64,000 nucleotides of DNA from positions 1-64,000 of the forward strand of contig DATCHW010000024.1 of NCBI GenBank assembly GCA_036508135.1, given 5' to 3'. The translations under genes were made by a program, and so were the position numbers. The notes beneath the pieces are model-generated. The model did no database searches and was not told the DNA's origin. It saw nothing but the letters and a program-made list of their open reading frames with translations. Below, piece after piece: positions 45,134 through 54,625 of the stretch (the first letter of the stretch is position 1; every line of letters starts with the position of its first letter). The DNA comes from DATCHW01 sp036508135. GTDB lineage: Bacteria; Bacteroidota; Ignavibacteria; Tepidaquicellales; Tepidaquicellaceae.

Positions 45134-45159
45134 TTTTTTTAAACTTAAATGTAAATATT

Positions 45160-46788
45160 ATGAAAATGTATCTTTTATTACTTTTACTAATCACATCGAA
45201 TTTATTTTCACAGGATTTATCCGGAGAAAATAGATATGGAACCCGGCAGATTTATAATTTTTCAGGAAATTCATTGCAATCTAAACTGATAACTATACCG
45301 GAAAGAGTTGACGGAAAAAATGATTTTCAGAATTCTGTTTTTGACTTTTATAATCCTTATGCTTCTTATTTAAAATGGAGTTTCACAGACCCTTTTGCAA
45401 TCAACGACTATTTAATGATAAGTGCTAATGGGCTTTACGGTATTGTTGGTTGGGATTTAAATTCTAAAAGAGTCTCACTTTATGGTAATGATAACAGCAC
45501 TCCTATTTGGGAATACACGATCCCAAGTCAAACATGGTACAGTTATGTAGCAATTTCCGACACTGCCGGGTATATTGCGGTAAGTGCTTACCAAAATATT
45601 TTAATGTTCACACGCCAGAGTAATGTCCCTGTGTTCAATTTCGATCTTACTACTATTAAAGATACAGGAACTGCTGGTCCGATTGATATTATAAGAAACG
45701 GGAATTTCATTGTATCTTGTGCAAACAGAAGTGATTCAAGTACAATCTTCGGCTTTAGTAAAGATTCGAATATTTCGGTTTGGAAATGTAGAGTTCCGAC
45801 TGCAATTCAAGGGGTCAGAATTTCCGGAAATGATTCATTAGTAATTGTGAATACTTATAGTGCATTCTGGGTATTTAATACATTTACCGGTAATCTTATT
45901 TTTCAGGGAACCATTCCTTATGGCACACAAATGAAACAGGGAATTAGTGGGAATGGAAATTTAATCGCAATAATAGATTACCATGGATATTTGAGAACTT
46001 TTCAGTGGAATGGCAGCACGTATACTCAGTTGTGGCAGCATCAGGAACTTCCCGGTACTTATTATAACTGGATGTCTTCTGTAGATATTTCCTATGACGG
46101 GGCATTTATAGCCTGCGGAACACTTAATTTCATTGACGCCAACACGGTTGACGGGAAGGTTAAACTATTCAGCTCTACGAACTCAACGCCTGTCTGGACT
46201 TATTCTGGATTAGGAGATGAAGTGAGTGCAGTTGCATTTTCAAAAAATGCAAAAATTCTAACAGCAGCATCATGGGGAGATTTGGCAAGTACTAGAGATG
46301 ATTTTGTTGCATTCAGGGTTCCGGGCAATCAGATAACACCGATTTATTCTTACAATACACCGGGCTCCTTGTTTGATTGCAGCATATCTGATGACGGTAT
46401 CTCTGTAATCACCGGTGGCAAGAAAGTTCACGCCCGGGCTTACGGTAATGGAGGTGAACTATATAATATATTCATAGATACTACTTCCGGCTCATCCGGT
46501 ATAATCAATGGTAATACCATACCACTTTCTTTTAAACTTTATCAAAATTATCCTAATCCCTTTAATAATCAAACGAGAATCGAATTTGATATTCCTAAAA
46601 GCGGATTTTATAAAATATCTGTATTTGATATTCTCGGCAGGGAAGTTAAAGTATTAATAAATGGTAACTATAAAGAAGGAAATTATTCTGTATTATTTAA
46701 CGGTGAAAATCTTTCAAGCGGAATTTATTACTACAAAATAACATCAGATATATTTAATGATGTAAAGCGGATGGTCTTTATTAAGTAA
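45160..46788 (+). CDS. Secreted beta-propeller-like protein with T9SS sorting domain
   Basis: 542 residues. Signal peptide (MKMYLLLLLLITSNLFSQ), then repeated blade-like segments of about 45 residues (for example YVAISDTAGYIAVSAYQNI and VDISYDGAFIACGTLNFI) suggesting a WD40/quinoprotein-like propeller, then a T9SS sorting domain from QNYPNPFNN to KRMVFIK. No catalytic motif seen. Probably a surface-attached binding protein; function unknown. Confidence 0.82.
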   Translation: MKMYLLLLLLITSNLFSQDLSGENRYGTRQIYNFSGNSLQSKLITIPERVDGKNDFQNSVFDFYNPYASYLKWSFTDPFAINDYLMISANGLYGIVGWDLNSKRVSLYGNDNSTPIWEYTIPSQTWYSYVAISDTAGYIAVSAYQNILMFTRQSNVPVFNFDLTTIKDTGTAGPIDIIRNGNFIVSCANRSDSSTIFGFSKDSNISVWKCRVPTAIQGVRISGNDSLVIVNTYSAFWVFNTFTGNLIFQGTIPYGTQMKQGISGNGNLIAIIDYHGYLRTFQWNGSTYTQLWQHQELPGTYYNWMSSVDISYDGAFIACGTLNFIDANTVDGKVKLFSSTNSTPVWTYSGLGDEVSAVAFSKNAKILTAASWGDLASTRDDFVAFRVPGNQITPIYSYNTPGSLFDCSISDDGISVITGGKKVHARAYGNGGELYNIFIDTTSGSSGIINGNTIPLSFKLYQNYPNPFNNQTRIEFDIPKSGFYKISVFDILGREVKVLINGNYKEGNYSVLFNGENLSSGIYYYKITSDIFNDVKRMVFIK

Positions 46789-46806
46789 GACTGAAAGTGA
46801 AATATC

Positions 46807-46951
46807 AATCAAGTTTATTAAAGTTTGTAAACAAAATCCTAAAAACAAATGGATTACATCCCTCTTTATAAAAAGGGGGTAGGGGTTTCATAGTAAATAC
46901 TATGAATTTGCATTTTAATTGGGATGGTATTGAAATCTTACTGCCTTGATT
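46807..46951. repeat. G-rich hairpin repeat region between two plus-strand genes
   Basis: Most of 46789-47080 is non-coding. A CCCTCTT / AAGGGGG hairpin (46860-46879) followed by a G-rich tract and TTTCAT resembles the centre of the element at 31621-31657. Possible flanking arms AATCAAG (46807-46813) and CTTGATT (46945-46951) are short enough to be chance. The remaining bases up to 47080 show nothing clear. Confidence 0.4.
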
Positions 46952-47080
46952 TCTTTTTATTTACATTCAATGTGACATTAATAAATAGTTAATTACTATT
47001 TTGTACAAAATTTAAACACTCTTTAATTAATGCAGGCGTTAGTATTGATTATTAAAAAACATAAGCTGTAATTAATAAAT

Positions 47081-47611
47081 ATGCAGCCGGAATATCCAGT
47101 TTACATCAAAGAATATTTCAATATGCTTGGACAATGGATGGTATATTTTGGAATGTCTTCACTTGATGTTGAACCTAATTGGCTTTTTGATGTATGCTAT
47201 AAGAGGGATGCATTGCAGGCATCCAAATTCGGCAAAGTGAATACATATTGTTTTGTAAAATATGCGAATGAACATTTTGATACAGCAAAACTTCAGCAGT
47301 TCAGTTCGCAGTCATTCGATTATGCAATGAAGTATCGGCAAGGAATGCCTCTTGGGTTTGGTGGCTCGCTTGTGGTATACCCCGGCCTTATTACAGATAA
47401 AATTATGCAAGAGCATACTAATTTTCTCAATAATTATCTCAAAAAGCATTTTTCTGCTTTTGAATTTCCTTGTGTATTGGATATTTCAAGCGGATCCGTT
47501 TATTGTTACCCAAAAACTCCTGTATGGGGAGCATTGTATTATAATGGATTTAGAAGAGAAGTAGAGGATATGTTTTCACCTATCGCCTGGAAACGCATTG
47601 CGAATAGGTAA
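47081..47611 (+). CDS. Protein of unknown function
   Basis: 176 residues, soluble, no signal peptide, rich in aromatic residues (many Tyr, Phe and Trp). I recognise no motif; a possible mixed alpha/beta fold with four cysteines (C59, C77, C146 and C157 approximately). ATG start at 47081, with its own 290-base upstream gap and no co-oriented downstream partner, so it seems to be a stand-alone gene. Codon use resembles neighbours, so I regard it as real. Confidence 0.6.
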   Translation: MQPEYPVYIKEYFNMLGQWMVYFGMSSLDVEPNWLFDVCYKRDALQASKFGKVNTYCFVKYANEHFDTAKLQQFSSQSFDYAMKYRQGMPLGFGGSLVVYPGLITDKIMQEHTNFLNNYLKKHFSAFEFPCVLDISSGSVYCYPKTPVWGALYYNGFRREVEDMFSPIAWKRIANR

Positions 47612-47614
47612 TAT

Positions 47615-49936
47615 CTAGAAGTATGTAAAAACCCAGTTCAGGAAGTGATCTCCTTGATAACGCTGCGAAAAAAAGACCTTCAAACCATTCTGAACCAAAA
47701 GTTTATAAATATCCACGTTACTCTTTTTTAACAGTAAATCATAATTCGTATCGGGAAAAACAGCAACTATATTTCCTACTGTATATTTGAAATATATTGT
47801 ATCTTTTTTAATCTGCAGATTTATTTTCGGTTTAATTCCCAGCGTATCAGCAAGCTTTGCTTTCAGACTATCTGCCTTTGTTTTCAGTGTGTCCTGCTTA
47901 CTGATTATTTCACGTGAGTCAGGTTTAAAACTCTTTATTCCCTGGTACAACACTAAGTCTTTGTTTAGTTTGTTATCACGAATTTTCAACTTTAGATCGT
48001 AAACGCCGCTTTCGAAAGGAGAACCCGAGAATTTATTTGTGTAATATAATAGCGCAAAAGGTTTAATCACAATTATCTGCCGGACATTATTGCGGGATAA
48101 TAAATCTTCAATATTTTTATCGGAAAAGATCCTTTTGTCCTCACGGTACACAACGGAATCATTATTCATCAGACTTATTTCAAGTATTGAATGGTATCTG
48201 TCGAATTCAAAATTTTCATAATCAATGCTGTCCACAATACTTTTATTCACAGAATAAAAATCGAGAGTTACCGTCTGCGGATTCACACCGAAATTTGTAT
48301 TATCTATTCTGATACCATTTAAAGCAAGAAGTTTTCCGAAATTTATAACATCTGAAGTACTGTCAAGTTCAGAAATATTTTTTGCGAAAAGGGAAATTGA
48401 GGAATCATTTACGTTGGATTCTCTGTCTTTAATATAAAATATCTTATAGTCACCTATTTCTTCACTTCGGAAATTCATTTTTCTTAGCTTGTCTGTGTAT
48501 CCGTCGCTCTTTACAATTGCAAGATTAATTTTATTCTTTTTGAGATAATTTCTTATGTCAAGAATGTTTATTTCCTCTTTGGATTGCTTTTCAGTTTTTT
48601 TTCCTTTTGGCTTTTCGATCGATGAAACTGTTGAAGGGAGATTCCCAAGAATAAATTTTGAGGGATTGTTAGATAAAGCTTCTACGGCAAATGTATCATA
48701 GAATCCTTCTATCTCTTCGAAATATATTTTATCCTCTTCTGGAAAGCTTTTATTGCTTAAGTATGATTTGGTAAAAAAGCCAATTTCAAAAGTATCTTCA
48801 CGGTACGGCTGAGGGAAATAAAAACTCCATATGATGTTTATTATTAAAACTATGCTGAATAATCCAACAGTAATAGTTTTCCTGAAGATGAATATCTGAT
48901 AAACGCTTAACGGAATAAAAAGTATTGCATTCACTACAATATATCTTGATACCATGTTTGTACCGCCTGTGCCTGCTAGTCCTTGTAAAATGAGTAAGAG
49001 CAGCTCTAGAACATTGAATATTACAAATACTCTTAAAAGTTTATTATTTCTATTTCGTAAAGTGTCCCACACCATTTTAATCGCAAAAATACTGGTAATC
49101 GGGGCGATATAAAAAATAAATGTAGGGTATTGAATAAATTTTTGAAATAATTTTGTTGTATTGTAAGATTCGTATATCTTTGATGTCTCTCTCGCAAAAA
49201 AGAGGATGTCTTTATAATCCAAATAGTTTAATACCAGCCACCAGATTATAGTTAAAAAGGAAATAGAAGCTACCGCTAAGTATAATAAACCTTTTTTCGA
49301 ATAGTTTTTGTTTCTGAAAATTCGGTATCCTACAAGAAACACGAGAACTATACTGAACAGCCAGCCTTCATATCGGAACATATTTGAAAATCCGATTGAT
49401 ACAGCACTGAGCACTAAATATTTGATTTCCATATTTTCGGATTTCTCCCACTTAAGAATATAGAATAACCCGGTAATTACAAAAAACATAAAAATCGATT
49501 CAGGAAGTCCTGACATACTGAGCCAAACCTGAAAAGGGAAAAAAATAAAAATTAGGGATGAAATAACAGCTGTTTTTTTATTAAAGCAAAGTTCGGAAAT
49601 CTTATAAAAGAATATTAATGTTAAAGACGAAAATATTACATTTACGAGTGATGCAGCAAAAACGATATTTCTGAAGAATATCATAAATAATCCGTTCAGC
49701 CAGAAATGCGGAGACAGCCATACCCCGGAAGCAATTACAGGCTTTTGAAGCCATTCGAATGATTTCACAGTCCTGCAATAATCATCTGCAGATAACCATC
49801 TGTATCCTGATTGGAATAAAATAAATTGGAAAATTAACTTCAATAGAAGAAGAAATATAATCACCGTGAAGTTACTCGCAAAAAAATCTGCAAAAAATGT
49901 TAAAATTTTCTTTATATTGAAACTCTTGTCTGTCAA
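47615..49936 (-). CDS. GT-C glycosyltransferase, GT39/PMT-like, with soluble C-terminal part
   Basis: 773 residues. The N-terminal half has about ten transmembrane segments, with the acidic first-loop motif SADDY (near 50) expected of polyprenyl-phosphate-sugar-dependent transferases. The last 370 residues are mostly soluble with a lysine-rich stretch (about 700-730). It likely transfers a lipid-linked sugar onto a lipid or protein outside the cytoplasmic membrane. Start TTG at 49936, four bases after the histidine kinase stop, so the two are co-transcribed. Confidence 0.82.
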   Translation of the reverse strand: MTDKSFNIKKILTFFADFFASNFTVIIFLLLLKLIFQFILFQSGYRWLSADDYCRTVKSFEWLQKPVIASGVWLSPHFWLNGLFMIFFRNIVFAASLVNVIFSSLTLIFFYKISELCFNKKTAVISSLIFIFFPFQVWLSMSGLPESIFMFFVITGLFYILKWEKSENMEIKYLVLSAVSIGFSNMFRYEGWLFSIVLVFLVGYRIFRNKNYSKKGLLYLAVASISFLTIIWWLVLNYLDYKDILFFARETSKIYESYNTTKLFQKFIQYPTFIFYIAPITSIFAIKMVWDTLRNRNNKLLRVFVIFNVLELLLLILQGLAGTGGTNMVSRYIVVNAILFIPLSVYQIFIFRKTITVGLFSIVLIINIIWSFYFPQPYREDTFEIGFFTKSYLSNKSFPEEDKIYFEEIEGFYDTFAVEALSNNPSKFILGNLPSTVSSIEKPKGKKTEKQSKEEINILDIRNYLKKNKINLAIVKSDGYTDKLRKMNFRSEEIGDYKIFYIKDRESNVNDSSISLFAKNISELDSTSDVINFGKLLALNGIRIDNTNFGVNPQTVTLDFYSVNKSIVDSIDYENFEFDRYHSILEISLMNNDSVVYREDKRIFSDKNIEDLLSRNNVRQIIVIKPFALLYYTNKFSGSPFESGVYDLKLKIRDNKLNKDLVLYQGIKSFKPDSREIISKQDTLKTKADSLKAKLADTLGIKPKINLQIKKDTIYFKYTVGNIVAVFPDTNYDLLLKKSNVDIYKLLVQNGLKVFFSQRYQGDHFLNWVFTYF

Positions 49937-49940
49937 ATTA

Positions 49941-51149
49941 CTATTTATTCAGTTTTATTCTGAACGTAGTTCCTTGTCCCGGAATTGAATCCAAAACAAT
50001 AAGTTTACCTTTATGATAATCTTCGATAATTCTTTTTGATAAACTTAAACCTAATCCCCATCCTCTTTTCTTGGTCGAGTAGCCGGGACGGAAAACATCT
50101 TTTCTGAATTTTTTATCAATGCCTTTTCCGTTATCATTAACATCAATAAATATCTCTTTTTCTTTTACCTGTACTGTAAAGACTATACTTCCGATAGGTT
50201 TATCTATTGCATCGAGCGCATTTTTGAGTAAATTCTCGATGACCCATTCGAACAGATCTCTATTCACTAAAGCAAAAATATCTTTTTGAGAATTTAATCT
50301 TACCTGGACCTTCTTTGCTTTCTTGCCGTCGATAGTTGTAAGTGTAGGTATTCTCTTTTCAAAATATATAATCACATTTTTTATAACATCGTAAAGATTT
50401 TCTAATCTAAGTTCAGGCAACGAACCTATTTTGGAAAATCTTCCTGCGATTTTGCTTAATTTATCTACATCTTTTTCAATTTCAGAACTAATGTCTCTTA
50501 GTTCATTATTAATATTTCCCGTATTTTTCAATATCTCAATCCATCCATTCAATGAACTCAACGGAGTGCCAAGTTGGTGAGCAGTTTCTCGCGATAAGCC
50601 AACCCAGATATTGCTCTGCTCGGTTTTCTTTATGTATGAAAAACCTATATACCCAAGTAATACAAATAATCCGCCTATAAAAAACTCTACTATCGGGAAA
50701 AATCTTAATTGAGTGATTAAGTTAGATTGTCCGTAATTGACATATCTAAGTACAATCGTATCATATAAAGTTACTTTGATTGGTGTATTCATCTCCGCCA
50801 TTTCTCGGGCTTCTTTTACCATAAGATCATTCTTTTCTCTCGGAGTTAATTTCGCTGTATCTAAATCGAGATTAATAAAAACGTCGGCATTTTTATAATC
50901 CTTATCGGTTAATATTATAGGAAAATCAATTTTCTGTATAATTTCATTAAATATAAAATTATACTCACCGGTAACACTTTCATCCTTTGCAACATATTCA
51001 AGTGATTTAGCATAAAGACTTGCAATTTGTGTCTCTCTTTGTTGTATCCGTTTTACCATAATTTGAGTATAAAACAGTACAAGAATTGCAATCATTACCC
51101 CGGTTAAAAATATCGCAATTTTAATATTTAAAGAACCAAATTTATTCAT
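49941..51149 (-). CDS. Membrane-bound sensor histidine kinase
   Basis: 402 residues. TM1 (about 10-32), an extracytoplasmic sensor region (33-148), TM2 (149-173), H-box with phosphoacceptor H191 (SRETAHQLGTPLSSL), N-box ENLLKNALDAI near 308, and G-boxes DVNDNGKGID and GWGLGLSL. No HAMP or receiver domain. No response regulator is adjacent. Divergent from the FecCD permease with a 28-base gap. Confidence 0.9.
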   Translation of the reverse strand: MNKFGSLNIKIAIFLTGVMIAILVLFYTQIMVKRIQQRETQIASLYAKSLEYVAKDESVTGEYNFIFNEIIQKIDFPIILTDKDYKNADVFINLDLDTAKLTPREKNDLMVKEAREMAEMNTPIKVTLYDTIVLRYVNYGQSNLITQLRFFPIVEFFIGGLFVLLGYIGFSYIKKTEQSNIWVGLSRETAHQLGTPLSSLNGWIEILKNTGNINNELRDISSEIEKDVDKLSKIAGRFSKIGSLPELRLENLYDVIKNVIIYFEKRIPTLTTIDGKKAKKVQVRLNSQKDIFALVNRDLFEWVIENLLKNALDAIDKPIGSIVFTVQVKEKEIFIDVNDNGKGIDKKFRKDVFRPGYSTKKRGWGLGLSLSKRIIEDYHKGKLIVLDSIPGQGTTFRIKLNK

Positions 51150-51177
51150 TACAAATATATAATTACAAAGTTATTTT

Positions 51178-52194
51178 ATGATTGAATTATTAAAATTATT
51201 GCAAAAAAAAATATTCATATTAATTATTTCTTTTGTAACATTACTTATTGCTGTGTTAGCTTCGATTTCTCTTGGCTCGGCTAATATTAAACTTGTTGAA
51301 ATTTTTAGCGTATTTTCTACCGATAATGATGTTATAAAAAAAATAATATTTGAATACAGACTTCCCCGGGTTTTGAATTCCGTAATCGTTGGTGCTTCTC
51401 TTTCCTGTTCCGGATTTGTTTTGCAAACCCTCCTTAGAAATAATCTCGCAGAGCCCGGATTACTCGGAATTTCTGCCGGTGCGGGTTTCGGAGCAATTAT
51501 TGTATTCACTTTCGTCTCATTTCTCCCTTTTGAGTTGTTAACACCAATTTCCTTCGTCTTTGCCTTAACTACAACATACATTATTTTTCTGATAGCAAAT
51601 AGTCTTTCTAACAAATATAGTAATTTTATTTCATCAAATAAAATCATCTTAGCAGGAATAGCAATTAATGCACTTGTCTCGTCAATCAATGCTTTTTTTA
51701 TGATAAAGGCTGGTAATAACGTTTCTCAGATAATTTACTGGTTAAATGGAGGCTTTAACGGGAAAGGATGGAATGAATTTTATATGTCTGCAGGATTCGT
51801 TTTAATTGGAATTGTATCTGCTGTTTTAATTTCAAAAGATCTGAATATCCTTAATTTGGGAGAAGAAATTTCCGTAAATCTTGGACTCAATATAAAAAAA
51901 ATTCAAACTCTTTCTATTATTATTTCTTCTCTTCTTGCGGCATCAGCGGTAGCAGTTGCAGGAATAATTTCATTTGTGGGTTTGATTGTACCAAATATCG
52001 CCCGTCTTATAATAGGTTCTGATTATCGCTATTCAATACCATTTTCAGTAATTCTCGGCTCATTATTTCTCGTGATAGCAGATTTAATATCCAGGACGAT
52101 TATTTCCCCTTCAGAAATCCCTGTAGGAATAATAACCTCATTCATCGGCGCGCCCGTTTTTATCTGGCTGATTCTTAAAAAGAAAAATTTATAA
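51178..52194 (+). CDS. FecCD/BtuC-family ABC transporter permease
   Basis: 338 residues with nine or ten transmembrane segments. Family motifs: EYRLPRVLNSVIVGASLSCSGFVLQ split over residues 60-85, NNLAEPGLLGISAGAGFG (near 90) and GIISFVGLIVPNIAR (near 260). It would import siderophore-iron, heme or cobalamin. The ATPase and binding-protein genes are not adjacent; mnmE follows 6 bases later. Start ATG at 51178 is on the kinase-gene border. Confidence 0.9.
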   Translation: MIELLKLLQKKIFILIISFVTLLIAVLASISLGSANIKLVEIFSVFSTDNDVIKKIIFEYRLPRVLNSVIVGASLSCSGFVLQTLLRNNLAEPGLLGISAGAGFGAIIVFTFVSFLPFELLTPISFVFALTTTYIIFLIANSLSNKYSNFISSNKIILAGIAINALVSSINAFFMIKAGNNVSQIIYWLNGGFNGKGWNEFYMSAGFVLIGIVSAVLISKDLNILNLGEEISVNLGLNIKKIQTLSIIISSLLAASAVAVAGIISFVGLIVPNIARLIIGSDYRYSIPFSVILGSLFLVIADLISRTIISPSEIPVGIITSFIGAPVFIWLILKKKNL

Positions 52195-52200
52195 TATGAA

Positions 52201-53568
52201 ATGGAAACTATAACTGCAATATCCACACCTTCCGGATCAGGTGGAATTTCTGTCGTTAGAATGTCCGGAAATAAATCTTTTAATATAATATCAAAAATAT
52301 TTTCTCAAAGTAATAAGAATGATAAAATATTTGATGTGGATAATGTGTTATCGCATTCAATCCATTTCGGATACATCTTTGACGGTAAAATAATTATTGA
52401 TGAAGTTTTAATTTCAGTTTTTAAAAAACCAAATTCTTTTAGCGGTGAAGATATAATCGAAATATCATCACATGGCAGCAGGTTAATAACGGAAAAAATA
52501 GTCAGGTGTATTTTGAAAAACGGTGCTCGATATGCCGAACCGGGAGAATTCACCAAAAGAGCATTTCTTAATGGAAGAATTGATCTCATTCAGGCTGAAG
52601 CAGTTGCCGAACTGATTAATTCAGAAACCGAACTCGCACATTCCGCTTCAATCAAACTACTTGAAGGTGAATTGTCGGATTATCTTAAAAAAGTCAGACA
52701 GGATATTATCAATGTAACTTCACTGCTTGAACTCGAACTTGATTTTTCGGAAGAAGATATTGAGTTCATAAAAAAGAAAGAACTAATTAGTCTGATTACT
52801 GATATCTCAAAAGAATTAAACGGGATAATTGATACATATATTTCCGGGAAAATAATCAGGGAAGGCGTTCAGCTCGTTATTGCCGGAAAACCAAACAGCG
52901 GAAAATCGTCACTGTTTAACACTCTTCTTAAATCAGAACGGGCTATAGTAAGTGTGATACCGGGAACGACCCGCGATTATATACAGGAAAATCTGATTAT
53001 TGACGGAATACTTTTTAACCTTACAGATACCGCCGGGCTCAGAGCATCTTCGGATGAAATCGAGTATGAAGGCATAAACAGAAGTTTTCAAAAAATTAAG
53101 GATGCTGACCTTGTATTATATCTAATTGATTCTGCTCAGGATTCAATATCGATTGGCAATGATTTGATGTATTTCAACCAAAAATTTAATTCTGATAAAT
53201 CAATATTAGCTTTTTCCAAATTTGATTTGGCGAATAAAACCTCGGATTATCCCGGATATAAAATTTCAATATTCGATACAGAATTAATAATTGAATTAAA
53301 AAAGGCGATGTCTTTCAGATTTAAATCTGCCGAAACTATTATGAAAACAGATAACATTGTGTTAACAAATCTAAGGCATAAAATATGTCTTCAGAAAGTG
53401 ATTGAATCACTTGAAAACGCCGTAAAATCTGTCGAGGAAAAATTCACCGGTGAATTCATTTCTGTTGACTTGAGAGTCGCCCTTAATTACCTCGGAGAAA
53501 TCACAGGGGAAGTAACTAATGATGACATCTTAAATAATATTTTTCGGAACTTTTGTATCGGAAAGTGA
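52201..53568 (+). CDS. mnmE: tRNA modification GTPase MnmE
   Basis: 455 residues. N-terminal tetrahydrofolate-binding domain (1-115), helical domain, embedded G domain with GKPNSGKS at 229-236, DTAGLR (G3), and the C-terminal catalytic CIGK. With MnmG it makes the cmnm5 modification of wobble uridine. Six bases after the FecCD permease, hence probably co-transcribed. Confidence 0.96.
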   Translation: METITAISTPSGSGGISVVRMSGNKSFNIISKIFSQSNKNDKIFDVDNVLSHSIHFGYIFDGKIIIDEVLISVFKKPNSFSGEDIIEISSHGSRLITEKIVRCILKNGARYAEPGEFTKRAFLNGRIDLIQAEAVAELINSETELAHSASIKLLEGELSDYLKKVRQDIINVTSLLELELDFSEEDIEFIKKKELISLITDISKELNGIIDTYISGKIIREGVQLVIAGKPNSGKSSLFNTLLKSERAIVSVIPGTTRDYIQENLIIDGILFNLTDTAGLRASSDEIEYEGINRSFQKIKDADLVLYLIDSAQDSISIGNDLMYFNQKFNSDKSILAFSKFDLANKTSDYPGYKISIFDTELIIELKKAMSFRFKSAETIMKTDNIVLTNLRHKICLQKVIESLENAVKSVEEKFTGEFISVDLRVALNYLGEITGEVTNDDILNNIFRNFCIGK

Positions 53569-53690
53569 ATAATCTTATAAGTAATATAAATATAGAGGGT
53601 TAACTGTCTGATAACTTTTTGATCTACTTCCGGTTATTTTTTATAAAATGATCCATTCAGAAATTTCTTCCCGTATCATCCCTCTTATCA

Positions 53691-53721
53691 TTGATTATTT
53701 TGTTATAATCTGTTATCTTTG
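53691..53721 (+). promoter_or_regulatory. Bacteroidota-type promoter for the rplM operon
   Basis: TTG at 53691-53693, a 20-base spacer, then TATCTTTG at 53714-53721, an exact match to TAnnTTTG. The rplM ATG is at 53743, leaving a leader of about 15 bases. Confidence 0.7.
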
Positions 53722-53742
53722 CTATTTATTGATAAAATTTTT

Positions 53743-54198
53743 ATGAAAACAGCGATAAAGAAAACTGTCAGAACGACAAAATTTGCAACTAAGGATGAAA
53801 ATCCAAATAATTGGTTTTTAGTGAACGCAGAAGATAAAGTCCTCGGACGACTCGCAAGCGAAGTGGCAAAAAGAATAAGAGGAAAATTAAACCCTCAATT
53901 TACACCTAATGCTGATATGGGAGACTTTGTGGTTATTATTAATGCCGAAAAAGTAAAAATTACCGGAAAAAGAGCAGAGAAAAAAGAATATCTTACTCAC
54001 TCAGGGTATCCCGGTGGTCAGAAAACAAGAACATATAAAGAATTGATTGAAAAGAATCCTGAAGCTATTATAACTTTAGCAGTTAAGAGAATGCTTCCTA
54101 AAACAAAACTCGGTGCTAAACTAATTCAGAAACTGAAAGTTTATAGAGGACCGGAGCATCCTCATACAGCTCAAAAACCTGTTGAATTAAGTGTTTAA
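53743..54198 (+). CDS. rplM: 50S ribosomal protein L13
   Basis: 151 residues from ATG 53743. A TTG at 53719 lies within the promoter -7 box and is not the start. Signature KVLGRLASEVAKRIRGK and GYPGGQKTRTY motif. First gene of the translation operon rplM-rpsI. Confidence 0.97.
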   Translation: MKTAIKKTVRTTKFATKDENPNNWFLVNAEDKVLGRLASEVAKRIRGKLNPQFTPNADMGDFVVIINAEKVKITGKRAEKKEYLTHSGYPGGQKTRTYKELIEKNPEAIITLAVKRMLPKTKLGAKLIQKLKVYRGPEHPHTAQKPVELSV

Positions 54199-54232
54199 TA
54201 TAAACAAGATAAAAGGATAACAAACTTATTAT

Positions 54233-54625
54233 ATGCAATCAAATACAATAATAACTGTAGGTCGTAGAAAAACTTCTGTTGCACGCGCTTATGTAAAGCA
54301 AGGCAGCGGAAAATTTAACGTAAATAAAAAAGAAGGTTCTAATTATTTCAATATAGGTTCATCCTTTGAAGAAGTATTAATGCCTTTGAAAATTACCAAC
54401 ACTCTCGGAACTTTCGACATCCATATTAATGTGGATGGCGGAGGCTTCAATGGTCAGATCGGAGCAGTTCAGCTTGCTCTGTCGAGGGCTCTGGTTTCGA
54501 TTAACGAAGAAAATAGACCTATTCTCAGACAGAATGGTTTTCTTACACGTGATCCGAGAATGGTGGAACGTAAGAAATACGGAAGACCAAAAGCAAGAAA
54601 GAGATTCCAATTTTCTAAGAGATAA
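54233..54625 (+). CDS. rpsI: 30S ribosomal protein S9
   Basis: 130 residues. TVGRRKTSVARAYVKQGSG near the start, GGGFNGQIGAVQLALSRAL middle, and the basic tail KYGRPKARKRFQFSKR that reaches the P-site tRNA. Second gene after rplM, 34 bases apart. Confidence 0.98.
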   Translation: MQSNTIITVGRRKTSVARAYVKQGSGKFNVNKKEGSNYFNIGSSFEEVLMPLKITNTLGTFDIHINVDGGGFNGQIGAVQLALSRALVSINEENRPILRQNGFLTRDPRMVERKKYGRPKARKRFQFSKR

